Source: Physocladia obscura (Eukaryota > Chytridiomycota > Chytridiomycetes > Chytridiales > Chytriomycetaceae). From it: a stretch of DNA of 14,922 nucleotides. A model generated the notes under the pieces. That model saw only the letters and a program-made list of their open reading frames with translations, was not told the DNA's origin and made no database searches. Shown here piece by piece: positions 1 through 10,932 of this stretch. The translations under genes were made by a program, and so were the position numbers. The stretch lies in NCBI GenBank assembly GCA_027596945.1, contig JADGJH010000610.1, positions 1 through 14,922 on the forward strand. Reading direction: 5' to 3'. Numbering within the stretch: the first letter of the stretch is position 1; every line of letters begins with the position of its first letter.

Positions 1-143
1 GTATCCGACGGTCACAGCAGTGTTTATACTTTATAACTCATCTGCAATAGTTACTTTTTTCTTTTTTTGATACATCCTTTTTGTGCTTATTTAATCAAAA
101 TGAATATTTTCCGTGTATTAAACAAATTTTTTTTAATTTATAA

Positions 144-149
144 TTTATT
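144..149 (-). promoter_or_regulatory. Candidate poly(A) signal of cct4
   Basis: AATAAA reads on the minus strand about 62 nt past the cct4 stop codon, inside a T/A-rich stretch. It is the nearest perfect hexamer. The first 210 bases of the window hold no other supportable feature. The region is AT-rich, so a chance hexamer is possible. Confidence 0.45.
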
Positions 150-210
150 TTGTTATTTTTCGACTTAATTGAACAAATTATTTCTTTTTGATAAGTTTTT
201 TTATCCTTTT

Positions 211-2343
211 TTAACGGACAGCAACGATATCATCAATCTTCATAATCATCTTCACAGTTTCAGATGCCAGTTCAATTGCACTTGTTGACACAAGCAAGGG
301 TTGGACAACATTTTCATCCAAAATGTTAGTGATTGCTCCCTGATTTTATGAGCCATTAAAAAAAAAATTTAAAAATTCACTTTTTCCTCGACAAACCTTG
401 CGAACATTGATTCCTGCAGTAATCTCTCCCTTATTATGACGATTTCTCAACTCAGTTACGATAGCAATTGGATTTAATCCAGCGTTTTCCGCCAAAGTCG
501 TGGGGATTACTTCCAGTGCCTCCGCAAATGCTTGGAAACAATAAGCTTCCATCCCTTTGAGCGTCTTTGCATACTTATACAAACGCTGACTCACTTCAAT
601 TTCGGGCGCACCGCCACCAGCAATCAATGCACGCTTCTTGACCAAGCAACGAATAACACATAGCGCGTCATGCAAAGATCGTTCGGCTTCCTCCAACACC
701 AGCTGGTTCGCACCATGAATAAGTACAGACACAGTTTTTCCGGCATTTTGAACTCCCATAATCTTGACAACATTCGCGCCTGCGGTGGTGACTTCTTCGA
801 CAGTGTCAGCATATCCAAGTTTGTCTTCACTGAATGATTCAATATCTGCGATTGGTTTGCATCCCGTTGACTATAAGATGGCAGGAAAGTTTATAATTGA
901 AAACTATAAAGCACGACTTTCAGCTTACTTTGCAAATAAATTCAACTTCGTCCCTTTCAATCTCCTTAATTGCAAGAATCTTCAATTTTGCCAAAAAGTG
1001 AAGGGAAAGATCGTTGACGGCGTCTCTTAAAATCGATTTTTGAATAAGTAACACATTACATCCCGATTTTTTGATTCGCTTGCACATATTAAGCAAGTAG
1101 TTTCGCTCTTCTTTCAAAATCTTGTCCATTTGACGGTAATCGTTAACAACAATTTGATTGTCCATCTGGTATCAAAAAATTACAACTATCGTGTTCAACT
1201 TGTGAAATGATTCTCAAAAAATAAAAACTAACGTCAGGCTTTGGTGGTGAAAGCTGAAACTGAATCAGCGCAATTCTGGCTCTGTCCATACGGGTCGGAC
1301 CACCACCACCTTTAATAACGTTTTGAGTAAGAACAAGCCCTTCAACAAGCTCAGTATCATCAATAGTTCCGCCAACTTTTGTAACCAAACGAATATCGTT
1401 CAAATCAACATTGGTTGCAGTTGCAGGATCGATAACTTGAAGAACACTGTCAACTGCAATTGGAGCAAGTAAGCTTGAATATTGAGAAACAATCTGCATA
1501 AGTTTTTTTTTGATTTAGAGTCTGGTTTTAAAATCAAGAATACACGCTCACCTTTGAGCTCAGCGAAGTTGTTGCACTCTTCAGCAATGATTCACGGTCA
1601 TTCAGATCCAAACGAGTCGACATTTCAGTCAAATATTCAGAAGACTTGGCTGCCGCGCGTTGGAATGATTCAGCAATGGTTGTTGGATGGATTCCTATTC
1701 CAAACAGTTTGGTATATCAAAACAAAGAGTGGCTTGCGTACCTTTTTCTAAAAGTCTTTCAGCCGCAGTGAGCAAGCTTCCAGCCAAAACGACAACTGAA
1801 GTTGTTCCGTCGCCAGCCTCAACATCTTGGGCTGCAGAAAGGTCGACCAGCTGCAATAATTTGTAAAGGAAAGGAGATCGCTTCAGCCGAATATCGATTG
1901 ATTGATTGTAGCAGTGTAAATTCGTTCAAACCATTTTTGCAGCTGGATGCAACACGGACATCTGCTTCAAAATCGTTGCGCCGTCGTTTGTGATAACAAC
2001 TTCGCCGTTCCCTGATTGAATCTTGGCGGCATTCAAGAAGTAAAGGTGTTAATATGCAAACTTAATTCATATTTAATGACTGTCTCACCATCTTGTCCAT
2101 GCCTTTTGGTCCAAGAGAAGTGCGAACAGCATCTGACACAGCTGAAAGAAAAGCTCGTGAATACCGAAGACAGAGAATCTCAGAGTGCATTCAATAGCAC
2201 TTACCCTTTGCAGCGATGATGTTGCTAGACCTAACTTCCGCAGGCTTCTCCTTCTCTTTGAAAGCACGCGATTGTGGAGCCTGTAAATAATCAAAAAAGA
2301 CGAGGCTCGTTCAGAAATCAACAAAAATACTAACACACTTCAT
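211..2343 (-). CDS. cct4: T-complex protein 1 subunit delta (CCT4/TCP-1 delta)
   Basis: Subunit of the cytosolic TRiC/CCT chaperonin, which folds actin, tubulin and other proteins in an ATP-driven double ring. Ten exons on the complement: 2335-2343, 2205-2280, 2089-2141, 1932-2021, 1742-1850, 1552-1694, 1233-1493, 929-1165, 397-870 and 211-339. They join in frame to about 526 residues, close to the usual 530-540. Visible group II chaperonin motifs are LGPKGMDKM (about residue 38), NDGATIL (58), the ATP-site GDGTT (89-93), GGTIDD (about 201) and GGGAPE (411-416). The stretch [20 protein letters not shown] is much closer to fungal Cct4 than to animal CCT4. The start is the least certain part: exon 2 has no upstream in-frame ATG, so I infer a 9-nt first coding exon with donor GTTAGT. 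Intron 3 uses an unusual AAG acceptor. Ipk1 lies upstream on the same strand, with its stop 174 bp away. Confidence 0.96.
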
Positions 2344-2517
2344 TGCTTAATAACTTCGGGCAAAAGTGACGTTAAATTTTCGGTGTAAAATCTGGAATGA
2401 AATGCACTGTTGAGTTGTCTGAACTGGTCTTACCGACGATGCAGTCATATGTAAATTTTTTTGGAAATCTTTTTTTCCACCCCAAAACACAAAAACAGCA
2501 CTTATCACCCATCATAT

Positions 2518-4125
2518 TTATTGATTGAAAAATCCATCCATAATATTTTTCTCTTTGGCTGCCCATTCGGGTATTTTTGTCAGAATCTTGATGTCAACAT
2601 CAATTACCCGAATTTTGTATTCAAACTCAACTCCATTAAATACTATGAACGATCTGATTTATTTTTAAGTTACATGTAAAAATGCGAATAAAGCTAGTGA
2701 TGACAAAAACCTATTCTGTCGGCAAAAGCACTGCTCATCAAGGCAAACGTCACGACAAACACGAAATGTGAGAATCAATGAACAATCCTTCAAACTCATG
2801 GACATACAATACTCGTGAATTTTTTGAATAATTGAATCGGGTTGATATTTTTTTTCTGTTATTTTATCAGAATCTTGATACAATTTTGCAAGATATCGAT
2901 TTAACACTGTTTCCCAATCAGAAATAGATTCTGGTTGACCAATTTTCGGAAACTTTTCATTTGTAATTCCTTCATTTTTACAATTTTCATTGCTATTTGC
3001 GCCTGTTACAATTAAAGAAAATTGTGATGCTATAGCGTAGATTCCATCGCCGTCCAGCTGCTGTTGATGTTTGGCTAAGTTTCTCAACAAAGGCTCAGCC
3101 AGGAAAATTTTTGCCACGAGATCCCAAAGCAAAGGAGAACCATGTGGCAACAAATCGATTGCTTTGTCTGCAGTTGTTTGATTGAAAGATTGGGCAGAGA
3201 AAATTCGCAGAAATGGATCGTGAATTTTATTGGAAAGTGGAGGTACAGAATCTCCATTCAGAAACAGATGCATATATTTGGTTTGAGCTTCTTCAAGCAA
3301 TGTGAGAGCCTTTAATATACGGCAGTGGGATCCAGAAGCCAAATCCAACGGACAATAACGGTCACTATTTTTGTTTTGAGATTGAATTGATTTAGCTTCC
3401 ATCAAGCAAAATCGGCATATCCTTGTCTCCTCTAAGCAAAATATTTGAGAAGAATGGTAATCAGAATATATCCTTGGCATAAATATCCATTTTGGCTGCG
3501 TATTTGGTTAAAAAGAAAATCGAAAAATTTTTTCAATAGAAACAACCTTAATTTCGACAGAAAATACATCATCATTTTGAACTGGGCTATTATTCGGTAA
3601 TTTGCTTGTTTCTTGAGACATCTTTGAACAGCGTGGTTGTAACTTATGGAACAGAGTGTGATCTTCAGTTAACAGCGTATGCGATTGTTGGAAATCAATA
3701 TCTTTATGAATACGAGATTTAAGCCTTGAAGTTTGGATTTCGCTTGAGACAGCCTTAAGAAAAACAGGATCTGAAGGGATAGTTTGCTATGTCAAGTGTG
3801 TCAGGCACAGCAAAAATAAAATGAGATTTCGAGACAGAGAATTGTACCGTCCATGCAACATAATTTTTGCCGAGAAGAGTAGATGTCAGTAACGCGTAAT
3901 AGGCATTTTCGAGGTGAACTGTAGAACGAAACATGTCGCACTTTTCATTGGTTTTCGTCAAAATTGATGGGAATAATGACTGAATTGCAGAGTTAACAAA
4001 ACCTTGCGTAAACGAAGAACACGAGCATCGAACGCAGCTGCGTTCGGGTCTGAGATGATTGAGTCCAACTCACTAGATTCGCAACTAACAACCACGTGTT
4101 TGTTCCCTTCGCCACGCAGCTTCAT
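2518..4125 (-). CDS. ipk1: Inositol-pentakisphosphate 2-kinase (Ipk1/IPPK)
   Basis: Phosphorylates the 2-position of inositol pentakisphosphate to give phytate (IP6), which in fungi acts in mRNA export and feeds pyrophosphate signalling. Five exons on the complement: 4003-4125, 3848-3979, 3547-3786, about 2754-3495 and about 2518-2642, giving about 450 residues. Visible motifs are the N-terminal GEGNK loop (residues 5-9), the strand VLRLRK (36-41), LLGKNYV (about 75-81), the diagnostic EIKPKW box across the exon 3/4 junction (163-168), the C-x2-C plus YCPLDL zinc and active-site block (C192, C195, C213, D216), a late KDCS block, and the C-terminal VIDVDIK strand matching the family's LDLDLKP. 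EIKPKW is the form I know from fungal Ipk1. The first intron would be only 23 nt. The last intron is ambiguous: several donors (2754, 2763 or 2674) keep the frame, with acceptor at 2643 or 2626. AATAAA overlaps the stop codon. Confidence 0.9.
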
Positions 4126-5066
<941 letters not shown>

Positions 5067-5186
5067 TTTTTATTTTTTGCTTCGAATTACGCAGTCCAGG
5101 TTAAAAAATACAAAAAAATTTCACTCAAAAAGGGAATAGGAGGTTTGTGAAGTGGAGGAAAAGGGTTGGAGTGGAGAAAAGTGTCA

Positions 5187-5192
5187 AATAAA
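5187..5192 (+). promoter_or_regulatory. Candidate poly(A) signal of atg8
   Basis: AATAAA on the plus strand between the atg8 stop and the CFAP157 start. It is the only perfect hexamer in the 215-bp spacer, which otherwise shows nothing I can name. Promoter elements of CFAP157 must overlap or follow it closely. Confidence 0.4.
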
Positions 5193-5281
5193 TATCCACT
5201 TTGTGTCAAAATTCGAGTACTTTTTGAAATCTGCTTCCAAGTTGATTGGCAAACCTTTTGAAAATCTTTCAAAGGAAAATC

Positions 5282-7270
5282 ATGTCCAAAAAAGTGTCCG
5301 ATGACTTGGCAGCGACAGACAAGGCAAAACTCGACGAACTGTCTCTCGAAATTTATGAGGCAAGAGTTCGCGACTTGACTGAAAAACTTGCGAAATCGTG
5401 AGATATTTTTTCAACGATTGCTTTGATTCGTCATCTCTCATTTCACTGTTTCATCAATGATTTTCCATATTTCAGAAAAGAGAAATGCGAAGTGTTAACA
5501 CGAGAAAATGACGCGTTAGGAAGAGCTCAGACAAAATTCAGCACCGACAAGGCAAACCTCTTCATTTTCCTCAATAAAATGAAATAAAAACGAAATACAG
5601 CAAGATATTGTCGAATTCCTAAACATCAAAGTCCGTGAACACGAAGAGCATATAACGAATCTCGAATCGAAAATCCAACAGCTCGAAAATGAGAAACGCT
5701 CACTTGAAACAAAAGCAAAGGCTGACATTGAAAACGCAACCATCGAATGGAAAAAAGAAGTTGATAATGTGCAAACTGTCAACGCAAAGTACAAGAGCGA
5801 GTTGGATATGTTGCTTGATTTCAAAGGAAGGAAGGTCAGAAATAAAAATTCACGTATAATATCTCAAAAAATAACAAAATCAATGCCTGTGATCCACAGG
5901 ATGATTTGGAAAAGCAATTAAAAAATGCTCTCACACTTCTTGAGACACGAGAAAAAGAGTATAAGGATGTAATTCACTCAATGGAGAGAAAAGTTCTCCA
6001 AGACAAGGTGAAATTCAAAATAGAATTTTCAAAAATCTGGATATTAAACACCAAAACATCTCCCTAAACAGACCAACATGAAGAAAGAAATGCTTCAAAA
6101 AGTAAACGAAGCTGTGACAAATTTCCGGCGTGTTGCCGACCAGCAAATGGCAGAAACGACGAAGCGTGCCATCCGCGAAAATATGGCAATCACATCACAA
6201 CTCAAAAAAATGAGTGCCCGCACGCTTGAGCTTATTTCAGAGAATGGAAACTTTAAAAATAAAGTTGAAACACTGCAAACAAAAAACTCGTTGCTTGCAG
6301 AATCGGAAAAAGAGTTGGCAAAAAAGAATCAAGCGAATCAGAGAGTCATAAAAATGCTTCTGGATCGGTTGAAAGGTGAGGAAAAGAGGTCACATTCGTT
6401 TGTTCAAGTATGCATTTTAAAAAACAGAAAGCGATGAAATGCTTGAACTCGCGTATGAAAGAAATATTGAAAAAGAAATGGCCTCAGTTGAAGAAGGTGA
6501 CGAAAGCAACGTCACTTGCCTCAATTCGCAAGAAATTGACAAATTCGTTGACGTAAGTTTCACAATCGAGAAACAAGTTTGAACATACAATATTACAGAT
6601 TAACAATGAACCAAAGCCAAATTATCATGAAAAAATAGCAAAAGATTTTTTGGATTTGGAGCAGGCAGTTCTGAGTTTGGAAACTGTTGAGCCTACTCAA
6701 ATTAAATCAACGATAAAATCGTTGCTTGGCACAACGGACTGTCACGAAAATGTTTCCCTAAAATATCGATCACTTCAACTTTTTCTTCGGTAAAATTATC
6801 ATTTTATTCACAAGTCATATCCTTATAAAACAGTTAACAATCATAAAAATCGACCTTTCAGAATATTTCAACAAGCCGAAAATCTACCACAGCAGCCTCG
6901 TCCATTTTCACCTGATCGGGGACAGCGAAGAAAACACTGTCATATTGAAAAAATTCAAGAAGTAGACTTGACTCCTGTAATTGCTGCGTTGCCACATTCA
7001 GATTATCATGAGGAAACTGACCCAATTACAACAAATACTGTCGGTATTCAAACACTACCGATTATCTTACATGCGGTATTAATTTTAATTTAGTTTTTGT
7101 AAATTCTTGATTTAATTTTTTGTTAGCTTGGTGGAGTAAGCTCAACGCCAAACATTGGATCAACAAAAAATTCAAAAGTGATGACTTTATTGTCGGAAGT
7201 TCGGCCATGGGGTGCGCCGTCACTTTCGTTTCCGAAAAAGGGACGGCTATTGCCAAAGTTAGTCTCATAA
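5282..7270 (+). CDS. CFAP157: Cilia- and flagella-associated protein 157 (CFAP157-like)
   Basis: Coiled-coil protein of basal bodies and motile axonemes, needed for normal sperm flagella in animals; here it probably serves the zoospore flagellum. Exons 5282-5397, 5476-5551, 5601-5834, 5900-6007, 6072-6375, 6428-6552, 6599-6789, 6862-7075 and 7127-7270 give 503 residues. The N-terminus LDELSLEIYEARVRDLTEKL (about residues 17-36) and the long coiled coil follow the family. The best match is residues 177-222, with KKEMLQKVNEAVTNFRR and ETTKRAIREN, aligning with the human KEIIQRVNLVATEFRK and ETTRRAIAEN region. The C-terminus is not coiled coil and holds LSEVRPWG (478-485). Intron 2 is GC-AG (5552-5600); no GT occurs in or near it that could replace the donor. 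The assignment rests on the conserved block; BBOF1 is the nearest alternative. Confidence 0.88.
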
Positions 7271-7537
7271 GAAAATGAGGAATAATAAAATAAATAAATA
7301 AAATAATTGTATTGATTATTAAGTTCAACTATCAAAACAATCAATCAAAAATTATCGCTTTTGACGAAAAGATAAAAAAAAATTGGGAATCTTCGAAACA
7401 GAAAATGGTACTTTGTTAAATAGTTAAAGCTTCGATACCAGTCAAAAGTTCATCCTGAAAAGTAAGAAACATAAACAAATAATTAAAATGAAACTAAATT
7501 TTAAAGCAAAGTTGTTGAAAATTGTCCATCACAAACT
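7271..7537. other. Convergent 3' spacer with clustered plus-strand poly(A) hexamers
   Basis: This 267-bp gap lies between the 3' ends of CFAP157 (plus) and the bZIP gene (minus). Four overlapping AATAAA hexamers occur at 7284-7302, 14-32 nt past the CFAP157 stop, and probably form its polyadenylation signal. No hexamer was seen on the minus strand for the bZIP transcript, which may use a variant. The rest is A-rich sequence without a recognisable feature. Confidence 0.5.
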
Positions 7538-8891
7538 TCATATCAAGTAAAATGACTTGAAATCCAACTTAATCATGGACAACTTTTCACCCATTTGCTT
7601 TAATAATTTTAAAGCACTAACCAATTGCTTTTTTGTCGACTGCCGCACTACTTCTAGAGCCAGAAATATTTTTAATTGCTCTTTTTTGTTGATTTTCCCT
7701 TGAAAAAAGCTTCCGGCAAAGTAAATTAATTGGAAAAATACGTCTGGTTGAGGATTGAACTTTTCAGGACAGGTGGCAAGACTGCAGAGATAGCTAAGAA
7801 GAATATCAAATGAAATATCGTCGACTGATTTGTCGACAGAAATACTCTGGAATATTTCTTTCAAATTCTGGACTTGCCATGGTAATTCATCGTGAATTTT
7901 TATTAAATGAAATTTGTTTTCCGAATCTGATATCGTGTTACACATTTGATGAAAATGTCTCTATTTTGATTTTTCTTGTTAGAAATATAATGCATATGTA
8001 AAAAAGAAAACCTACGAAGTGTAGCTTTAAATTACTACTGTGTTCTATCCTTGCTTCTGCAAACTTTACCCGATCAATAACAGTGCATAAATCCATGATA
8101 TGGTTTCTTTCACGCATAATTCGCAGAAATATCTGGCGCATTCTCTTGACATCTGTTTCTCGTGATAAAAACACAATCTTATCACAATAGCTATCTACAG
8201 CTACTGCCTCTTTCAGTGAATCCAGCGCGTGCAGTGTATTTCGGAAAGGATTAATATTAATTGGTCCGTGCAATTGTTCAGAACTAAGTGGATTAGCAGT
8301 GATATCCAAGGCATGAAATATTTTTTTGAAACCCAGTTTGCTTTCTGGATTGATCAACCATTCGTACGTAATGTCATTAAAAGGAGTTGTGGAAGGCAAC
8401 GATGTGGTTCTTATTATAGTCGATATCGCACTGTCGTTATCCGGTTGAATGCTGCTATGTGCTATTTCAGAAAACGCAAGGTTTCTCAAAGCCGCAATCT
8501 TCGTTTGCAATGCTTGGCATTCGGGTTTTACACTGCGTAACGCAGATTGACTTGAATGCAATTCGTCATATGTCGGATTCTCTGGGACTTGCAAAACGAC
8601 AGAACCAGAATTTGACAAATTTGGTGAGGCGAATGATAAACAATCGGTTATTTGGGCACGCAATTGTTTGATTTCGGCATCTTGTTCTTTGTAACGGCGT
8701 TCCAGATTCTCCAAATAGTTTTGTTTGCGCTGGCGGGATAAACGCTGTTTCTCGCGCATCATTGCCTGATGGCCCGTAGATGGAGGAACGTTGGTCTTGC
8801 GTCGCCCGCGTCCGCTGTATGGATCGTACATCCTTGCCTCCTCTTTCTCATTCATGTTTTGAATCTTTTCAAATTGAGTTGATTTTGTCAT
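7538..8891 (-). CDS. Divergent bZIP transcription factor with chytrid-type C-terminal domain
   Basis: Probable DNA-binding regulator in the nucleus; target genes unknown. Two exons, 8016-8891 and 7538-7960 on the complement, joined at a 55-nt phase-0 GT-AG intron, give 432 residues. The basic region is at about residues 45-56 (MREKQRLSRQRK) and is followed by a zipper with hydrophobic a/d positions (L60, L63, Y67, I74, L77, I81). The invariant bZIP asparagine is replaced by Met45, while the paired arginine eight residues later (R53) is kept. From about residue 200 it shares SSE-x-L-x-GP and a helical tail with the plus-strand bZIP at 11015, so the two are distant paralogues. The start is the first ATG in the frame; a TTG lies one codon before it. 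A TTTTCAG just upstream suggests a leader intron. The AP-3 sigma stop codon is only 55 bp upstream. Confidence 0.78.
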
Positions 8892-8946
8892 CAAACTTCT
8901 GAAAATAAGAGTGGAAAAAATATATGTAAAAGTTTCAAGATATTGA

Positions 8947-9865
8947 TTATCGTGTGCGCAAATTTATTTCGTTTTTGGCAGTCAAAACATCACAGATTTG
9001 AGGCAAGTTTGTCTCCAGAACTATACAATTGAAAAAAATCAGAAGATTATTACACAAGAGGATATTACGACATAAAATATTCAAGCAAATGACAAACCCA
9101 TTCCACCAGAAACAATTTCAGAGAGAATCGATGATACATCGTCAGGGCGGAAAATCTTGATAAAAATAATCAAGAATGAAACAGAAAATGATGAATAATA
9201 TAGCTTACCAAATCTAATTCACACACATTTACAAACGCCTTATCAAGAACTTCCACAAGAACCTTATGTACGAGAGAAAAAGAAAACAAAACTATTAATT
9301 TTGCTATTATTTGTTTTACTAGTCAAACCTGAATCAAATCAAGAATTCCCAGTTCGCTTTCAGAAGAATCAACAACAAAAACAAAATACAATGCTGAAAA
9401 AAACTGCTTAATTTCGGATATCCTAATTTTCACGGATTTTGAAAAGTAAAGATCCATACTTGCATAATGCTGGTGAAGGGAAAAAAAAGAATGTCAATGT
9501 GCGAAAAATATTAAAACAAAAAACAATTATACTCGATAGATAATCTTTGTATCGTTTCCTCCAATTAGCTGTGAACCCTCTAAGAAATTACAAGCGGAAT
9601 CGGGTCTATAAAAAAACAGTTTGGGACAATCCAGCGCAGATGGGAACAAACCTGTTGCTAACAAGTCGAAATATTTCTTTAAGTGTCTGTTGCTGCGTAC
9701 GCACGTCCTATTGGCAATATAAGTAATTTGTGCTCGGGTTTAATCTCCGTTTGATCTGAAGAACCGAATAAGGCACGCATTTGAACGTACCATTTGCTGC
9801 TGGTACCATTGCATCAAGCGCGGCTTTCCGGTGTTGTTGAAGATAAGCGTCGCTTTGATGGCCAT
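8947..9865 (-). CDS. aps3: AP-3 adaptor complex subunit sigma
   Basis: Small chain of the AP-3 adaptor, which sorts cargo from Golgi/endosomes to the vacuole or lysosome-related organelles. Eight exons on the complement: 9791-9865, 9652-9707, 9533-9605, 9460-9469, 9329-9393, 9209-9262, 9098-9155 and 8947-9020, totalling 154 residues. The N-terminus MAIKATLIFNNTGKPRL, then CNFLEG, IGGNDTKIIYRHYATLYF, VDSSESELGILDLIQ, CELDLIF and GGMVLETN follow AP3S1/AP3S2 closely; the extended C-terminal tail of the animal proteins is missing. All seven introns keep frame. Exon 4 is only 10 nt and supplies HYA plus one base, exactly the residues the family requires. The acceptors before exons 6 and 7 are AAG rather than YAG. 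The sigma-1 and sigma-2 subunits are excluded by the SSESELGILDLIQ signature of sigma-3. SDF2 starts 63 bp away in the opposite direction. Confidence 0.95.
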
Positions 9866-9928
9866 TTGGATTCTGTTTATTTTGTTGCTTTTGGAGTTCA
9901 ACAAAGTGACAGTTTTTCAATCCTGATT
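9866..9928. promoter_or_regulatory. Shared promoter between AP-3 sigma and SDF2
   Basis: Only 63 bp separate the two divergent start codons, so both leaders and core promoters must be packed here or reach into the neighbouring coding sequence. The plus-strand reading is T-rich. I see no TATA box or named factor site. The role is inferred from orientation; the SDF2 start is not certain. Confidence 0.5.
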
Positions 9929-10932
9929 ATGAAAATCAACTGGAACTTTGCAGTAGCATTTCTCACATCGACAACGACGCCGTCAGCGGCGGCGACGGGG
10001 GATGATGCCGGATTTGTAATTGAAAAAGAGTTTGAGGCCGTCACGTGCGGCTCGTCCGTCAAATTAGCGCATTCAGCATCGCAATTCCGCTTGCATTCAC
10101 ACCAGATTACTTACGGTACGATTTGCTTTTTGCTTTGCTTTCACCGCGTTTCTAGTACCAAAAATGCTTGCTTTTTGCAGGTACCGGCTCTGGCCAACAA
10201 TCTGTCACAGGAATGAACAGTGCAGATGATACAAAGTATGTTAATTTTTATTTATTATTCTTTTATTTGCTTGATTTCTATATTTCCAGTTCGCTTTGGA
10301 TTGTCGAAGGCGCGTTCGGTTCGTCAGGCTGTCCGCGAGGGACTCCAGTCAAATGCAGCGATGTTGTGAGGTGGCGATTTTTTTTTAAACGTGTCAATTT
10401 CCTGACATACTAAGCAACTAACAATGTTTTCCTGTTTTACCCAAACTCCTTGGACATGCGGAAAAAAACACAGACTTCAACACTTAAATACAAGACTTCG
10501 TCTACATTCGCATTTGCATACATCTCCTCTATCAAACAATCAAGAAGTTTCTGCTTATGGAGAAACCAATAGTGGTATGTAGAAAAAGAACGAAAACAAA
10601 ATAAAAATCTCAATAAATAAACTTTTCGCGAATGCATAGATGACAACTGGCAAATAATCTGCAATGACAAAAAAGATAAGGTCTGGAAACGAGAAAGTCG
10701 TGTTAAACTATTGCACTCTGGAACTCAAAAATATCTCTCTGCGAATCAAAAATACAAATACAGCAATCCCATTCCAGGTAAAGAACAAATCTAATGCTTT
10801 TCTAGCAAATTTCATTGATTTTTTGTCACCTTCATAGGGCAGCTGGAAGTTTGTGCTGTCAAAAGTGGGGGGGCAAACGAATTCTGGCAAGTTCAAGAAG
10901 GAATTTTTTTTGCGCAATCAGATGATTCATGA
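9929..10932 (+). CDS. SDF2: SDF2-like MIR-domain protein
   Basis: Secretory-pathway protein of the stromal cell-derived factor 2 family, which works with ER Hsp40/Hsp70 chaperones and protein O-mannosyltransferases in glycoprotein quality control. Exons 9929-10115, 10181-10235, 10290-10370, 10474-10574, 10640-10777 and 10838-10932 give 218 residues, near the usual 211. The first MIR repeat shows VTCGSSVKLAH, FRLHSHQITYGTGSGQQSVT and a Trp-containing end. The second has TPVKCSDVVRLQHLNT, LRLHSH and SPLSNNQEVSAYG. The third has RVKLLHSGTQKYLSA, NPIPGQLEV and EFWQVQEGIFF. A weak signal peptide may cover residues 1-22. The frame is open upstream to 9794, but that part overlaps AP-3 sigma exon 1, so the N-terminus could be wrong. 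No HDEL/KDEL tail is present; the protein ends SDDS. All introns are GT-AG with matching phase. Confidence 0.93.

Noticed and set aside
9794..9928. Upstream in-frame extension of SDF2
   Set aside because: It is antisense to AP-3 sigma exon 1 and places the hydrophobic segment inside the protein; the ATG at 9929 suits a secreted protein better.
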